A DNA stretch of 64,000 nucleotides from Bifidobacterium colobi (GTDB lineage: Bacteria; Actinomycetota; Actinomycetes; Actinomycetales; Bifidobacteriaceae). Below are positions 17,521 through 27,362 of this stretch, piece by piece. Position 1 is the stretch's first letter. Each line of letters starts with the position of its first letter. The DNA lies in contig NZ_JAFEJU010000002.1 in assembly GCF_018555455.1 (NCBI RefSeq), positions 434,001 to 498,000 on the forward strand, written 5' to 3'. Both the position numbers and the translations under genes were made by a program. The notes under the pieces were generated by a model. It was given only the letters and a program-made list of their open reading frames with translations. It made no database searches and was not told the DNA's origin.

Positions 17521-18078
17521 ATGCTGCAAGGAAACTGCGCCTTCGAAATCAAAGACAACATACTGATCATGGAAGCGGAGCCGGGCAAGGACTACTTCGC
17601 CAATCCGGTCAGCGGGGAGGTCAAGGCGGACGCCGCGTTTGCGTATACGACGATCGAGGGTGATTTCACCTGTCGCGCCAAAGTGCGGTTGGAACACAAA
17701 AGCCAGTTCGACGGTGCCGGCCTGTTCGCCTTCCAGGATGATACCCATTGGGTGAAGGCCTGCTTCGAACAAGGCGACTACGGATTCAAGTCGGTGGTCA
17801 CGGTGATGACCAACGATCATTCCGATGACGGGTATGGCGTGACCATCCCGGGCGACTCCATCTGGCTCCAGCTGGCCCGTACCGGCGACGTATTCTCCAT
17901 TCACTACTCGTATGACGGCGACTTCTACTACATGTCTCGTCTGGCGCGCATGCCATTCGCCAAGACGCTCCAAGTGGGGTTCGAGGCGCAGTCGCCTACC
18001 GGTGAAGGCGGCAAGCGATACTTCACCGATTTCACCATCGTGCGTGAGGGGCTGAAGGATCCGCGTGCTGGACAGTGA
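17521..18078 (+). CDS. DUF1349-family protein (concanavalin A-like fold)
   Basis: A 185-residue soluble protein matching DUF1349 by eye: KDYFANPVSGEV, AAFAYTTIEGDFTCRAKVRLE, DGAGLFAFQDDTHWVKACFE, SIWLQLARTGDVFSIHYSYDG and FYYMSRLAR. These proteins have a jelly-roll fold related to carbohydrate-binding lectins and are often next to sugar-utilisation genes; the biochemical role is not established. AAAGGAG lies 7 bases before ATG 17521. Likely regulated by the divergent AraC gene. Confidence 0.85.
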   Translation: MLQGNCAFEIKDNILIMEAEPGKDYFANPVSGEVKADAAFAYTTIEGDFTCRAKVRLEHKSQFDGAGLFAFQDDTHWVKACFEQGDYGFKSVVTVMTNDHSDDGYGVTIPGDSIWLQLARTGDVFSIHYSYDGDFYYMSRLARMPFAKTLQVGFEAQSPTGEGGKRYFTDFTIVREGLKDPRAGQ

Positions 18079-18118
18079 AGCCTGTGGGAAGCGCTGATCT
18101 GGGTATGCGTCGGTAAAC

Positions 18119-18170
18119 CTGAGACGGGTTGGTTAGATCGTGGTGACATAATCGAGCCAACCCGTCTCAG
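18119..18170. terminator. 14-bp inverted repeat between convergent genes
   Basis: CTGAGACGGGTTGG (18119-18132) and its exact reverse complement (18157-18170) enclose a 24-base loop. It lies between the DUF1349 gene and the convergent acetyltransferase gene. Position suggests a shared terminator, but the long loop and missing T-tract leave a protein-binding site possible. Confidence 0.55.
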
Positions 18171-18222
18171 ATTCGGGAGACGGAGTATGGGGCACGGACG
18201 AGGGAGGGGTGCTCGCGAGTGC

Positions 18223-18879
18223 TCAGCGCGCGGCGTTGCGGGCGGCGATGCGCTCGCAGAAACCGGTCTTGTCCGCCTCGGTGATCGGGCGAATCACACG
18301 GGCCGGGTTGCCGACAGCGACCACGCCGGCCGGAATATCCTTGGTAACCACTGAACCGGCGCCAATCACCGAACCGCGGCCGATGGTCACGCCGCCGAGC
18401 ACGGTCACATGGCCGCCGAGCCAGACGCCATCCTCGATCACAATCGGCTTGGCCTGGCAGGCGCCGCTCTTGCGCTCCTCGAAATCAAGCGAGTGATTGG
18501 TGGCGAACAGTCCCACCATCGGCGCGATCCACACGTAGTCGCCCAAGGTGATAGGCGCGTTGTCGAGCATCACGCAGTCAAAGTTGATGTAGGCGTGCGA
18601 GCCGATGGTGATGTTGCGTCCCATTTCGCAGCGGAAGTTCGGTTCGATGAACACGTCTTCGCCGACTGCGGCGAAGAGCTGCTCCATAATCGCGCGGCGT
18701 TCGGCTTCCTGATCGTAATCAAGTTGGTTATAGGCGCGGAACAGCTTCTTGGCCTCCACGCGCTTGCGTTCGATTTCCGGATGGGAATCCTCATAGACTT
18801 CGCCGGCCACCATGCGCTGCCATTCCACCAGTCCTTCCGGAGTGAGGTCGGCAGTGACATCGTACGAATTAACAGTCAT
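18223..18879 (-). CDS. LacA/Maa-type sugar O-acetyltransferase (copy 2)
   Basis: A 218-residue hexapeptide-repeat acetyltransferase with the Mac domain (VEWQRMVAGEVYEDSHPEIE), IEPNFRCEMGRNITIGSHAYINFDC, the catalytic-region ATNHSLDFEERKSG, and the C-terminal coil ending GAGSVVTKDIPAGVVAVGNPARV. AAGGAG precedes the ATG. It differs from copy 1 in keeping the classical FATNHS histidine motif, so it is the better candidate for true maltose or galactoside acetylation. Confidence 0.92.
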   Translation of the reverse strand: MTVNSYDVTADLTPEGLVEWQRMVAGEVYEDSHPEIERKRVEAKKLFRAYNQLDYDQEAERRAIMEQLFAAVGEDVFIEPNFRCEMGRNITIGSHAYINFDCVMLDNAPITLGDYVWIAPMVGLFATNHSLDFEERKSGACQAKPIVIEDGVWLGGHVTVLGGVTIGRGSVIGAGSVVTKDIPAGVVAVGNPARVIRPITEADKTGFCERIAARNAAR

Positions 18880-19057
18880 AATCGCTCCTTTGCCTGAGAC
18901 TTGTTTGCCGCTGCACCATGGCGTGCGGCTGCCATGCCGCGCAACGGTCTCATGCCATCATAATGTCCCGTAAGCAGATGCAACGTTCGACATGGCCGGC
19001 AGATACGGCATGATGATGATTCCACCATTGCACAGCGTTGCCGCTGCCGATAACGCA

Positions 19058-20329
19058 TCATGCGGTACGAGAATCGCTTATGCGATTCGTCATCAGAGAG
19101 ATACCGATGGCGATGGGCATGGTGAGCATCAATATCGGATAGAACCATGCCAAATCAACATTGGCGTAGAGTGCTCCGCCGATGATTGGCCCCAGTGCCA
19201 TACCCAGATCGAGACCGATGTAGTATGTGGCGTTGCCGCGGCCGCCGTGCCCGGTGCCGGCAAGGCGCACGGCGGAGGATTGACTGACCGAACTCATGAT
19301 GCCGTACGATGCGGCCATGAATATCGAAGCGATTAGTAATACGCCGTTGTTGTTGAGTGCGGCAAGCACACCAAGCGCAACAATCATGCATGCGGCGCAA
19401 AACCATAGGAACCAGCGGAATGAGCGACGGTCGAACATGTTGCGCATTGCTATGCGCAGAATCAGCAGTGCCACGGCATAGAGCGGGAAGAACAGACTGA
19501 CATTGACGCTCAGATGGCGAGCTTGCGTATACGTGACGATATAGGACTGCGTGGCGCAGTAGGGGATGGCGAACAGCATGAATACCGCCGCCACGGGAAT
19601 CACACGTATGGAAATCACCTGCTCTATGCGATCGCGGAAGGTCGGATGCTGCGGTTGCTGTGTTGGTGTTGGTGTAGGCGTGGCTTCTTTGGTGGGCGTT
19701 CGTGGCGTCGATGGTGAACCGCCCCGGCGAACCAGTACAACCATGATGAGTGCCGCGGTCATCGCCGCCGTGGTCACTGCGAAAGCGGCGCGATAACCCA
19801 AGGAAGCGCATATGCGAATGCCGATGGCTGGTCCGAGTGCCATAGCCAGGGCATTGGCCAAGCCGTAATACCCCATGGCCTTACCGATGTGTGCCAGTGG
19901 AATAAGCGAAGACATCCAAGCCGCGAGACATACGGACAGGCCGGAGAATCCGATGCCATTGATGATTCGGGCTGCGAACAGCGTTGCTGCGTGAGGGGAT
20001 ACCATGTAGCCGGCATTGGCGGCAATCATCAGCAGGACGGCGATGATGGAGAACTGTTTCATCGGTATGCGGTCGCTGAGGCGGCCCGCCCAAGGCCGGC
20101 AAAACAGGGAGACGATGTTCATGGTGCCCGCGATGATGCCGGCGAACTCTCCGCTCGCTCCCAAGGTGTGCGAGTAGCCGACGATGAGCGTAGTGCCCAT
20201 CATTGTGGCGGACATGTAGAAGAACGCGGCCGCCATAATCAGAATAATGCTGCCGTTCATGAACTTGTCATTATCTTGAGGTTCGTTGGCGGGGGCAAGA
20301 CCTTGTGTTTTCGTTGATAATGCCGGCAT
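19058..20329 (-). CDS. MFS transporter (12-helix drug/metabolite type)
   Basis: A 423-residue protein with 12 hydrophobic segments and motif A as SLFCRPWAGRLSDRIPMKQF after helix 2. A long central loop with Thr-Pro repeats (TPTKEATPTPTPTQQ, about residue 215) joins the halves. It is likely a proton-driven exporter of unknown substrate. It is divergent from the LysR gene at 20514 across about 180 bases, which probably controls it, the same arrangement as the LysR/MFS pair at 4.2-6.6 kb. Confidence 0.88.
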   Translation of the reverse strand: MPALSTKTQGLAPANEPQDNDKFMNGSIILIMAAAFFYMSATMMGTTLIVGYSHTLGASGEFAGIIAGTMNIVSLFCRPWAGRLSDRIPMKQFSIIAVLLMIAANAGYMVSPHAATLFAARIINGIGFSGLSVCLAAWMSSLIPLAHIGKAMGYYGLANALAMALGPAIGIRICASLGYRAAFAVTTAAMTAALIMVVLVRRGGSPSTPRTPTKEATPTPTPTQQPQHPTFRDRIEQVISIRVIPVAAVFMLFAIPYCATQSYIVTYTQARHLSVNVSLFFPLYAVALLILRIAMRNMFDRRSFRWFLWFCAACMIVALGVLAALNNNGVLLIASIFMAASYGIMSSVSQSSAVRLAGTGHGGRGNATYYIGLDLGMALGPIIGGALYANVDLAWFYPILMLTMPIAIGISLMTNRISDSRTA

Positions 20330-20513
20330 GTGTGTTGTTTCTCCTTATGCTGCTGCAATCATTGAAACTACCCATTGCAGCGCTTCCAAGCAATGTATTG
20401 TAGAGAATCGCATGTGGATTTGGGGTGAGTCTGTGGCCTCTATTCTGGCGAGAGTGCACTCTTTTGGTGGTAACACGACGTACGCTGGCCGGAGAGGAAA
20501 GAAGGTGCCGAGC

Positions 20514-21416
20514 ATGTATGACCGACGGCTGGCCGCCATCATCGCGGCAGGGGAATGCGGTAGTTTCAATCAAGCGGCGCATAGGTTGCATCTTTCGGCA
20601 ACCGCATTGATCAAACAGGTCACCGGCTTTGAACATGAGTATGGGCTTACGTTGTTCGAACGTGGCAGCAATGGCGTAAGACCTACTGTTTCTGGTCGGG
20701 TCCTGATTGAAGACGCAAGAAATCTCATTCGGCAAAGCGAGCAAACCTTGCGCCGCGTGCGTGAACTGGAACAGTCCGATGAGTCGACCGTCAGGCTTGC
20801 CGTTTCGATGCTGCGTCCGGCGACGCCGGTGCTGGAACTTTGGCCGCGTGCCTCGGCATGGCTGGAACAGCAGCGACGGCAACAGTTGCGTTTGGAATTG
20901 GTATCGATGTCGGATTCGCCGGAGGGGTTTATGGATGCACTGAATCATCTTGGCGAGGAGGTGGATGTGGCGGCCAGTGGTTTTTCGCCCGCGAACCAAC
21001 AGCATCCATGCCGGGTGCTGAAACTCGGGGAGTATCCGCTGCAAATGGGAGTGCCAGTATCGAATTTGCTGCACGCCAAACCTGTTACGGCATTGGGCCT
21101 GAGCGATCTGGAAGGCCAGCGGATTCATATTCCTCAACCGGGCGATAATGAGGCGATGGATGAGGCGCGCAGTCTGTTACAGACCATTCCCGGGGTCACG
21201 CTGATTGACATGCCGCAATATACGTTTGATGAGTTCAATACGTGTGCCGCCAATGGCGATCTCATCGTCGCGCGAACTTTCGGCACCGGCATCCATCCGA
21301 TGATTCGCACCATGCCGGTCAACTGGAATGTGACCATCGACTACGGACTGTTCTACCCGAACAATCCTTCTGAAGCGGTGCGGCGATTCGTGGAAGCTAT
21401 TGCCGCTGTACGCTAA
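20514..21416 (+). CDS. LysR-family transcriptional regulator
   Basis: The 300-residue protein starts MYDRRLAAIIAAGECGSFNQAAHRLHL. The start follows from alignment with the paralogue at 4190-5080; the longer open frame upstream is not supported, and GAAGG lies upstream of ATG 20514. N-terminal helix-turn-helix, C-terminal effector domain. It probably regulates the divergent MFS gene. The two LysR/MFS pairs look like duplicated modules. Confidence 0.9.
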   Translation: MYDRRLAAIIAAGECGSFNQAAHRLHLSATALIKQVTGFEHEYGLTLFERGSNGVRPTVSGRVLIEDARNLIRQSEQTLRRVRELEQSDESTVRLAVSMLRPATPVLELWPRASAWLEQQRRQQLRLELVSMSDSPEGFMDALNHLGEEVDVAASGFSPANQQHPCRVLKLGEYPLQMGVPVSNLLHAKPVTALGLSDLEGQRIHIPQPGDNEAMDEARSLLQTIPGVTLIDMPQYTFDEFNTCAANGDLIVARTFGTGIHPMIRTMPVNWNVTIDYGLFYPNNPSEAVRRFVEAIAAVR

Positions 21417-21434
21417 CAGCGGGTGCGGGGCACT

Positions 21435-22250
21435 TTAGGGGAGGAGCCGATGCAGGGCTGCGGCCAAGCCGTTGTTGTCGACGTGTGGCGCAATCATGTC
21501 GGCGACTGATTTGACGGCTTCGGTGCCGTTGCCCATCGCCACGCCTATGCCGGCGGTCTGTATCATCTCAAGATCGTTGTCGCTGTCGCCGATGGCGATC
21601 GTGTCGGACAGGGGAACTCCAAGCCGTTGAGAGACTTTCATGAGCGCCGTGCCCTTGTCCACTCCGAGGATGAGGATCTCGCCGTTGTCTTCGCTGGAAG
21701 CGTTGATGGATCCGTGGATAATGGTCGCGTAGCCAGCGAGCTCGCGACGCACATCCTCCACGGTGAGGCTGCCGTTCTCGGGGACGTAGAACGTTCCTTT
21801 GCGGACTGGAGGCAGAGGGGTGGAATGGTCGGTGATGCTGTGCCAGGAGCCGCGCATCTGCGGATGCCGCAGCAGTTTGCGCCAGATGCCAAGCCGGTGC
21901 AGGTAGCGTTCGGTGGCGTGCATGCCGTCGGGGCAGTGCCAAGCATACGGCATAGAGTGAGAGATGAAGAACGAGGTCGCCGTGCGGACGGATTCAGTGG
22001 GCATACGCTCGTCTATGATGGTCTCACCGTTGAGCTCGGCGTATGCGCCACCGTCGGATACGATACCGTCGAACCCGAGTTCGAGCACAGGCGGATCGAT
22101 ATCCAACGCCGCACGGCCTGAACAAATGAACAGTTTGTGTCCGGCCTGCTGTGCGCGCTGGCACTCCTTGCGCGCGGATTCAGGAATATGATGACTGCTA
22201 TCAAGCAGTGTTCCGTCAATGTCGATGAACACTAGCGTGGGCTTTCTCAT
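21435..22250 (-). CDS. Cof-type HAD-family phosphatase
   Basis: The 271-residue HAD hydrolase has motif I FIDIDGTLLDSS (nucleophile Asp), motif II FICSGRA, Lys in motif III (VDKGTALM) and motif IV GDSDNDLEMI. The C2-type cap and length place it with Cof/YidA sugar-phosphate phosphatases. AGGAGAG precedes the start. It lies upstream of, and divergent from, the PTS regulator gene. It could recycle sugar phosphates, but no direct link to the PTS is visible beyond proximity to two TCATTCGAATGA-type sites. Confidence 0.9.
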   Translation of the reverse strand: MRKPTLVFIDIDGTLLDSSHHIPESARKECQRAQQAGHKLFICSGRAALDIDPPVLELGFDGIVSDGGAYAELNGETIIDERMPTESVRTATSFFISHSMPYAWHCPDGMHATERYLHRLGIWRKLLRHPQMRGSWHSITDHSTPLPPVRKGTFYVPENGSLTVEDVRRELAGYATIIHGSINASSEDNGEILILGVDKGTALMKVSQRLGVPLSDTIAIGDSDNDLEMIQTAGIGVAMGNGTEAVKSVADMIAPHVDNNGLAAALHRLLP

Positions 22251-22315
22251 GCGCGTACTCTCCTATGGAATGTCGACATCAGCGTCTGGACTGTAAATGG
22301 CGTTCCCTAAGAATA

Positions 22316-22331
22316 ATTCATTCGAATGAAT
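22316..22331. promoter_or_regulatory. Operator O1, perfect palindrome ATTCATTCGAATGAAT
   Basis: A perfect 16-bp palindrome 125 bases upstream of the GntR gene. The TCATTCGAATGA core recurs at the PTS promoter, which makes it the likely GntR-family repressor site. It could also affect the divergent HAD gene. Confidence 0.7.
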
Positions 22332-22358
22332 CATGCAATTGTAGGTGGTAGACGTGTC

Positions 22359-22374
22359 TGCAATTCGAATGAAT
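22359..22374. promoter_or_regulatory. Operator O2, imperfect copy
   Basis: TGCAATTCGAATGAAT keeps the right half-site and central bases of the O1 palindrome. It lies 82 bases before the GntR start, suggesting autoregulation with O1. Confidence 0.5.
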
Positions 22375-22455
22375 ATGAGTCATGCGATAATATGGATTAT
22401 GCGTGCTGCGGCGATGTAGCGCGGCTGGATGATGCAACTGTGGAGGGCATGTCAT

Positions 22456-23154
22456 ATGAAGTACCGTGAACTGGCGAAGATTCTCAAGGTGGAGATTGAT
22501 AAGGGCAAGTACCGTGACACAGGAAAGCTGCCCACCGAGCCCGAGCTCATGGAGCAGTTCGGCGCGACCCGGTACTGCGTGCGTAACGCCATAGCCCTGC
22601 TGGCCGAGCTCGGCGACGTGTACCCGGTGCAGGGCAGCGGCATGTTCGTCCGGGAGAACAGGCGCGAGGGCTGCCTCAACATCAACGGCACGAGAGGCAT
22701 GACTTCGGAGTTTCCCGGCCATTCCGTGTCATCCAAGCTGATCAAGCTGGAGCAGCGCGAGGCGGGCGCGGACTCTGCGCGCCTCAAGTGCGCCGCCGAC
22801 GCCAAAGTCTATAGCGTCTCGCGCCTGCGCCTGCTGGACGACGAGCCGTTCGCCATCGAGTACGCCCTGTATCTCAAGGAGTTCGTGCCGTATCTCAGTG
22901 AGGAGATTGCCAGCGGCTCCATCTATGCGTATATTCGCGAGGACCTGGGGCTGAGCACGGGCTTTGCGGACAAGCTGATATACGCGCGAGAGCTGGATCA
23001 TGGCCGGGCCGACCTCCTCGGCCTGTCGGCTGGGGATCCCGCCCTGGTGGTCGAGGACGACGCCTATCTGGCCAGCGGCCGCATGTTCAACGCCGGCACG
23101 GTCTACTACCACTACAAGAAGGCCACGTTTTTTAATTTCGCCGACCTGAAGTAG
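22456..23154 (+). CDS. GntR/HutC-family regulator of the PTS cluster
   Basis: The 232-residue protein has an N-terminal winged helix (MKYRELAKILKVEIDKGKY, then LPTEPELMEQFGATRYCVRNAIALLAELGDVYPVQGSGMFV) and a C-terminal UTRA effector domain (AKVYSVSRLRLLDDEPFAIEYALYL). UTRA regulators sense sugar phosphates or similar ligands. GGAGG lies 9 bases before ATG 22456. It is followed by the PTS promoter with three copies of the palindrome also found upstream of its own gene. The inferred role is repression relieved by a phospho-beta-glucoside. Confidence 0.92.
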   Translation: MKYRELAKILKVEIDKGKYRDTGKLPTEPELMEQFGATRYCVRNAIALLAELGDVYPVQGSGMFVRENRREGCLNINGTRGMTSEFPGHSVSSKLIKLEQREAGADSARLKCAADAKVYSVSRLRLLDDEPFAIEYALYLKEFVPYLSEEIASGSIYAYIREDLGLSTGFADKLIYARELDHGRADLLGLSAGDPALVVEDDAYLASGRMFNAGTVYYHYKKATFFNFADLK

Positions 23155-23243
23155 TCCTTTATGTACGTGAGGCGGCGTTGCCGGTTGGACGGCGCGTCGT
23201 CTTGCGGTATTCCCTCGGGGAGGCGACACGCCATATCCAAAAA

Positions 23244-23255
23244 TCATTCGAATGA
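23244..23255. promoter_or_regulatory. Operator O3, TCATTCGAATGA
   Basis: A perfect 12-bp palindrome ending 2 bases before the -35 element of the PTS promoter. Bound repressor here would block RNA polymerase. Confidence 0.7.
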
Positions 23256-23257
23256 AT

Positions 23258-23286
23258 TTGACACAGACGGATGAAATTCGTATATT
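23258..23286 (+). promoter_or_regulatory. PTS operon promoter
   Basis: TTGACA (23258-23263) and TATATT (23281-23286) are separated by exactly 17 bases, close to the sigma-70/SigA ideal. This is the best promoter match I noticed in the window. It is bracketed by O3 upstream and O4/O5 downstream and lies about 120 bases before the EIIC start. Confidence 0.7.
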
Positions 23287-23291
23287 GTAGT

Positions 23292-23330
23292 CAAGTCATT
23301 CGAATTACGCCTATTCATTCGAATGACTTG
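23292..23330. promoter_or_regulatory. Operators O4 and O5 in a 14-bp inverted repeat
   Basis: CAAGTCATTCGAAT (23292-23305) and its exact reverse complement (23317-23330) enclose an 11-base gap. Each arm carries a TCATTCGAATGA-type site (23296-23307 with one mismatch; 23315-23326 perfect). It lies just downstream of the -10, so occupied sites would block transcription start or elongation. The leader RNA could also fold as a hairpin. Confidence 0.65.
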
Positions 23331-23406
23331 ATACTGAACAAGAGGAATCGGGCCGGCAACAAGGACGCCGGCCCGGGGACGTCAACCAGTCCAAAGGAGG
23401 ACGAGA

Positions 23407-24768
23407 ATGAGGGAGTTCGGCAACAAACTGCTCAACGGCTTCATGAAATTCGCGACGACCAAGGCGGTCACCGCTCTGAAGGACGGCTTCGTGCTCACGA
23501 TGCCGGCCACCCTGGTGGGATCGCTGTTCCTGCTGCTTGCGAACCTGCCGTTCGAGGGCTACACAGACTTCATGAACAACCTGCTCACCGACAAGTGGAA
23601 CATCGGCCTGAACCAGGTGTCCGCCGGCACATTCAACATCCTGGCCATCGTCATCGCCGTCGGCATCGGCTACGCCTACGCGCGCAACGAGAAGGAGGAC
23701 GGCATCTCCTCCGGCCTGCTGGCCCTGGTCGCTTTCTTCATCCTCTCGCCATCCTCGGTGAGCATCGACCACAGCACCGTCGACGCTTTGAAGGAAGGCA
23801 CCACAGCGTCCGTGTCCGGCGCGATCTCCACCTCGTGGACCGGCGGCAACGGCGTGATTACCGCCATCATCGTCGGCCTGCTGTCCGGTCTGGTGTTCGT
23901 CAAGTGCATGAAGCACAACCTCAAGATCAAGCTGCCCGACTCCGTGCCCGAAGGCGTGTCCAACGCGTTCTCCGCCATGATCCCTGGCTTCTTCGTGGTG
24001 CTCGGCTCCGCCGTCATCTACCACCTATGCCAGGTGTTCGGTGGCGTGAGCTTCACCGAACTCATCTTCAAGATCCTGCAGACCCCGATGCAGAACCTCA
24101 CCGACAATTGGGCCGGCGCGATTATCATCACCCTGCTCATCTCGGTGCTTTTCTGGTGCGGCATCCACGGCCCGAACGTTGTCATGGGCATCATGGCCCC
24201 GCTGCTGACCGCCAATTCCGTGGCAAATCAGGCCCTTATGGACGCCGGCAAGGCCGTGAACACCGCCGACGGCGGCCATATCCTCACCCCGCAGATCGTC
24301 GACTGCTTCGTCAAGTTCGGCGGCACCGGCATCACCCTTGGTCTGCTTATCGCCGGCCTGATCGTGGCCAAGTCGAGCCAGATGAAGGGAATGTCGAAGC
24401 TGTCCATCGTGCCTGGCCTGTTCAACATCAACGAGCCGGTCATCTTCGGTCTTCCGATCGTATTCAACCCGTTCTTCCTGATTCCGTTCATCGTCGTTCC
24501 GCTGATCGCCATGATCATCACCTACGGCGCGATGTACATCGGCTTCATGCCTCCATTCGGCGCCGTCCAGGTGCCGTGGACCACCCCAGTGATCATCTCC
24601 GGCTTCCTGCTGGGCGGTTGGAAGGGTGCGCTCATCCAGCTCATCATCCTCGTGATTTCCGTGGTCGTCTACCTGCCTTTCGTCAAGAAGCAGGATCAGG
24701 CATGGGTCGCCGAGCAGGCCGCCAACGACGCCGATCTCCAGACCGCCGCCGAGGCCGCTAAGGCCTGA
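23407..24768 (+). CDS. PTS EIIC, lactose/cellobiose family
   Basis: The 453-residue membrane channel subunit of a Lac-family PTS has about 8-10 hydrophobic segments. It carries the family motif region WCGIHGPNVVMGIMAPLL and PGLFNINEPVIFGLPIVFNPFFLIPF, the conserved NEP sugar-binding loop. It moves the sugar across the membrane while EIIB phosphorylates it. AAAGGAGG precedes the ATG. First gene after the operator-rich promoter. Codon usage is strongly G/C-ending throughout this operon compared with the flanking accessory genes. Confidence 0.94.
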   Translation: MREFGNKLLNGFMKFATTKAVTALKDGFVLTMPATLVGSLFLLLANLPFEGYTDFMNNLLTDKWNIGLNQVSAGTFNILAIVIAVGIGYAYARNEKEDGISSGLLALVAFFILSPSSVSIDHSTVDALKEGTTASVSGAISTSWTGGNGVITAIIVGLLSGLVFVKCMKHNLKIKLPDSVPEGVSNAFSAMIPGFFVVLGSAVIYHLCQVFGGVSFTELIFKILQTPMQNLTDNWAGAIIITLLISVLFWCGIHGPNVVMGIMAPLLTANSVANQALMDAGKAVNTADGGHILTPQIVDCFVKFGGTGITLGLLIAGLIVAKSSQMKGMSKLSIVPGLFNINEPVIFGLPIVFNPFFLIPFIVVPLIAMIITYGAMYIGFMPPFGAVQVPWTTPVIISGFLLGGWKGALIQLIILVISVVVYLPFVKKQDQAWVAEQAANDADLQTAAEAAKA

Positions 24769-24817
24769 GCTGCGGGCGGAACGGCTCCGCTCTTCTGATT
24801 GACGACAATCGGATCAT

Positions 24818-24855
24818 GGGAGCCCGGTATGAGCGACCACCCTTACCGGGCTCCC
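24818..24855 (+). terminator. Hairpin between EIIC and EIIB
   Basis: GGGAGCCCGGT (24818-24828) and ACCGGGCTCCC (24845-24855) form a perfect 11-bp stem with a 16-base loop. It is followed by TCCTTATC, not a clean T-tract, so it probably acts as a partial terminator or RNA-stability element inside the operon and may set different EIIC and EIIB levels. Confidence 0.5.
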
Positions 24856-24931
24856 TCCTTATCAAAACTCAACGCATATAGAGAACCAATCGTCCCACAA
24901 TCGGTGTGGGCCCATTGAAAGGAATAACACC

Positions 24932-25231
24932 ATGAAGATCGTACTGTGCTGCAATGCCGGAATGTCCACCAGCATGCTGGTCAAGAAGATGCGTACCGCC
25001 GCCGAGACCAAGGGCATCGAGGCCGAAATCGACGCCTACCCGATCTCCGAGGTCGAGGAGAAGGCCGCGAACGCCGACGCCGTGCTGCTCGGCCCGCAGG
25101 TGCGCTACGAGCTCGACCACGTCAAGAAGCTGCTGCCCGGCAAGCCGGTCGAGGCCATCAACCCGCAGGACTACGGCATGGTGCGCGGCGACAAGGTGCT
25201 CGAACACGCCATCGCCATCGCCTCCAAGTAA
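24932..25231 (+). CDS. PTS EIIB, lactose/cellobiose family
   Basis: A 99-residue cytoplasmic phosphocarrier. MKIVLCCNAGMSTSMLVKKM holds the phosphorylated cysteine in a CxAGMSTS P-loop; alignment with other EIIB proteins points to C7. It receives phosphate from EIIA and passes it to the sugar bound by EIIC. The length is normal for the family. GAAAGGAAT precedes the ATG. It lies in the same operon as EIIC. Confidence 0.94.
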   Translation: MKIVLCCNAGMSTSMLVKKMRTAAETKGIEAEIDAYPISEVEEKAANADAVLLGPQVRYELDHVKKLLPGKPVEAINPQDYGMVRGDKVLEHAIAIASK

Positions 25232-25277
25232 CCCGACACCAACAGACAACCAAACGAACGAACCAAGGGCGGTAACA

Positions 25278-27081
<1,804 letters not shown>

Positions 27082-27101
27082 AACGCATAAGGAGCATCAT
27101 C

Positions 27102-27362
27102 ATGTCTCAGGAATTCACGTTCACCGTATCCGACCCCGAGGGCATGCACGCCCGTCCCGCAGGTCTGCTGGTCGCCAAGGCGCAGCAGTATGATTCGACC
27201 ATCATCGTCAGCCATGACGGCAAATCCGTGGACGCCAAACGCATCTTCGGTGTCATGGGACTCGGCGTCAAGCAGGGAGACGAAGTCACCGTCAAGGTGC
27301 AGGGCAATGACGAGGCCAAGGCCGCCGCCGAATTCGAGCAGTTCCTCAAGGAGAACCTGTGA
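27102..27362 (+). CDS. HPr-family phosphocarrier dedicated to the PTS cluster
   Basis: The 86-residue HPr has the active histidine H16 in PEGMHARPAG. The regulatory serine of Gram-positive HPr (Ser46, in KSILGVM) is replaced: the sequence reads VDAKRIFGVMGLG with R47 at that position. It can therefore carry phosphate from enzyme I to EIIA but cannot be phosphorylated at that serine. TAAGGAG precedes ATG 27102. Its stop codon overlaps the enzyme I start (TGATG), so the two are translationally coupled. Confidence 0.93.
   Translation: MSQEFTFTVSDPEGMHARPAGLLVAKAQQYDSTIIVSHDGKSVDAKRIFGVMGLGVKQGDEVTVKVQGNDEAKAAAEFEQFLKENL

Noticed and set aside
23271..24761. 496-codon frame overlapping EIIC
   Set aside because: It is an alternative frame of the EIIC gene with Arg/His-rich, non-membrane composition; the EIIC frame carries all family motifs.
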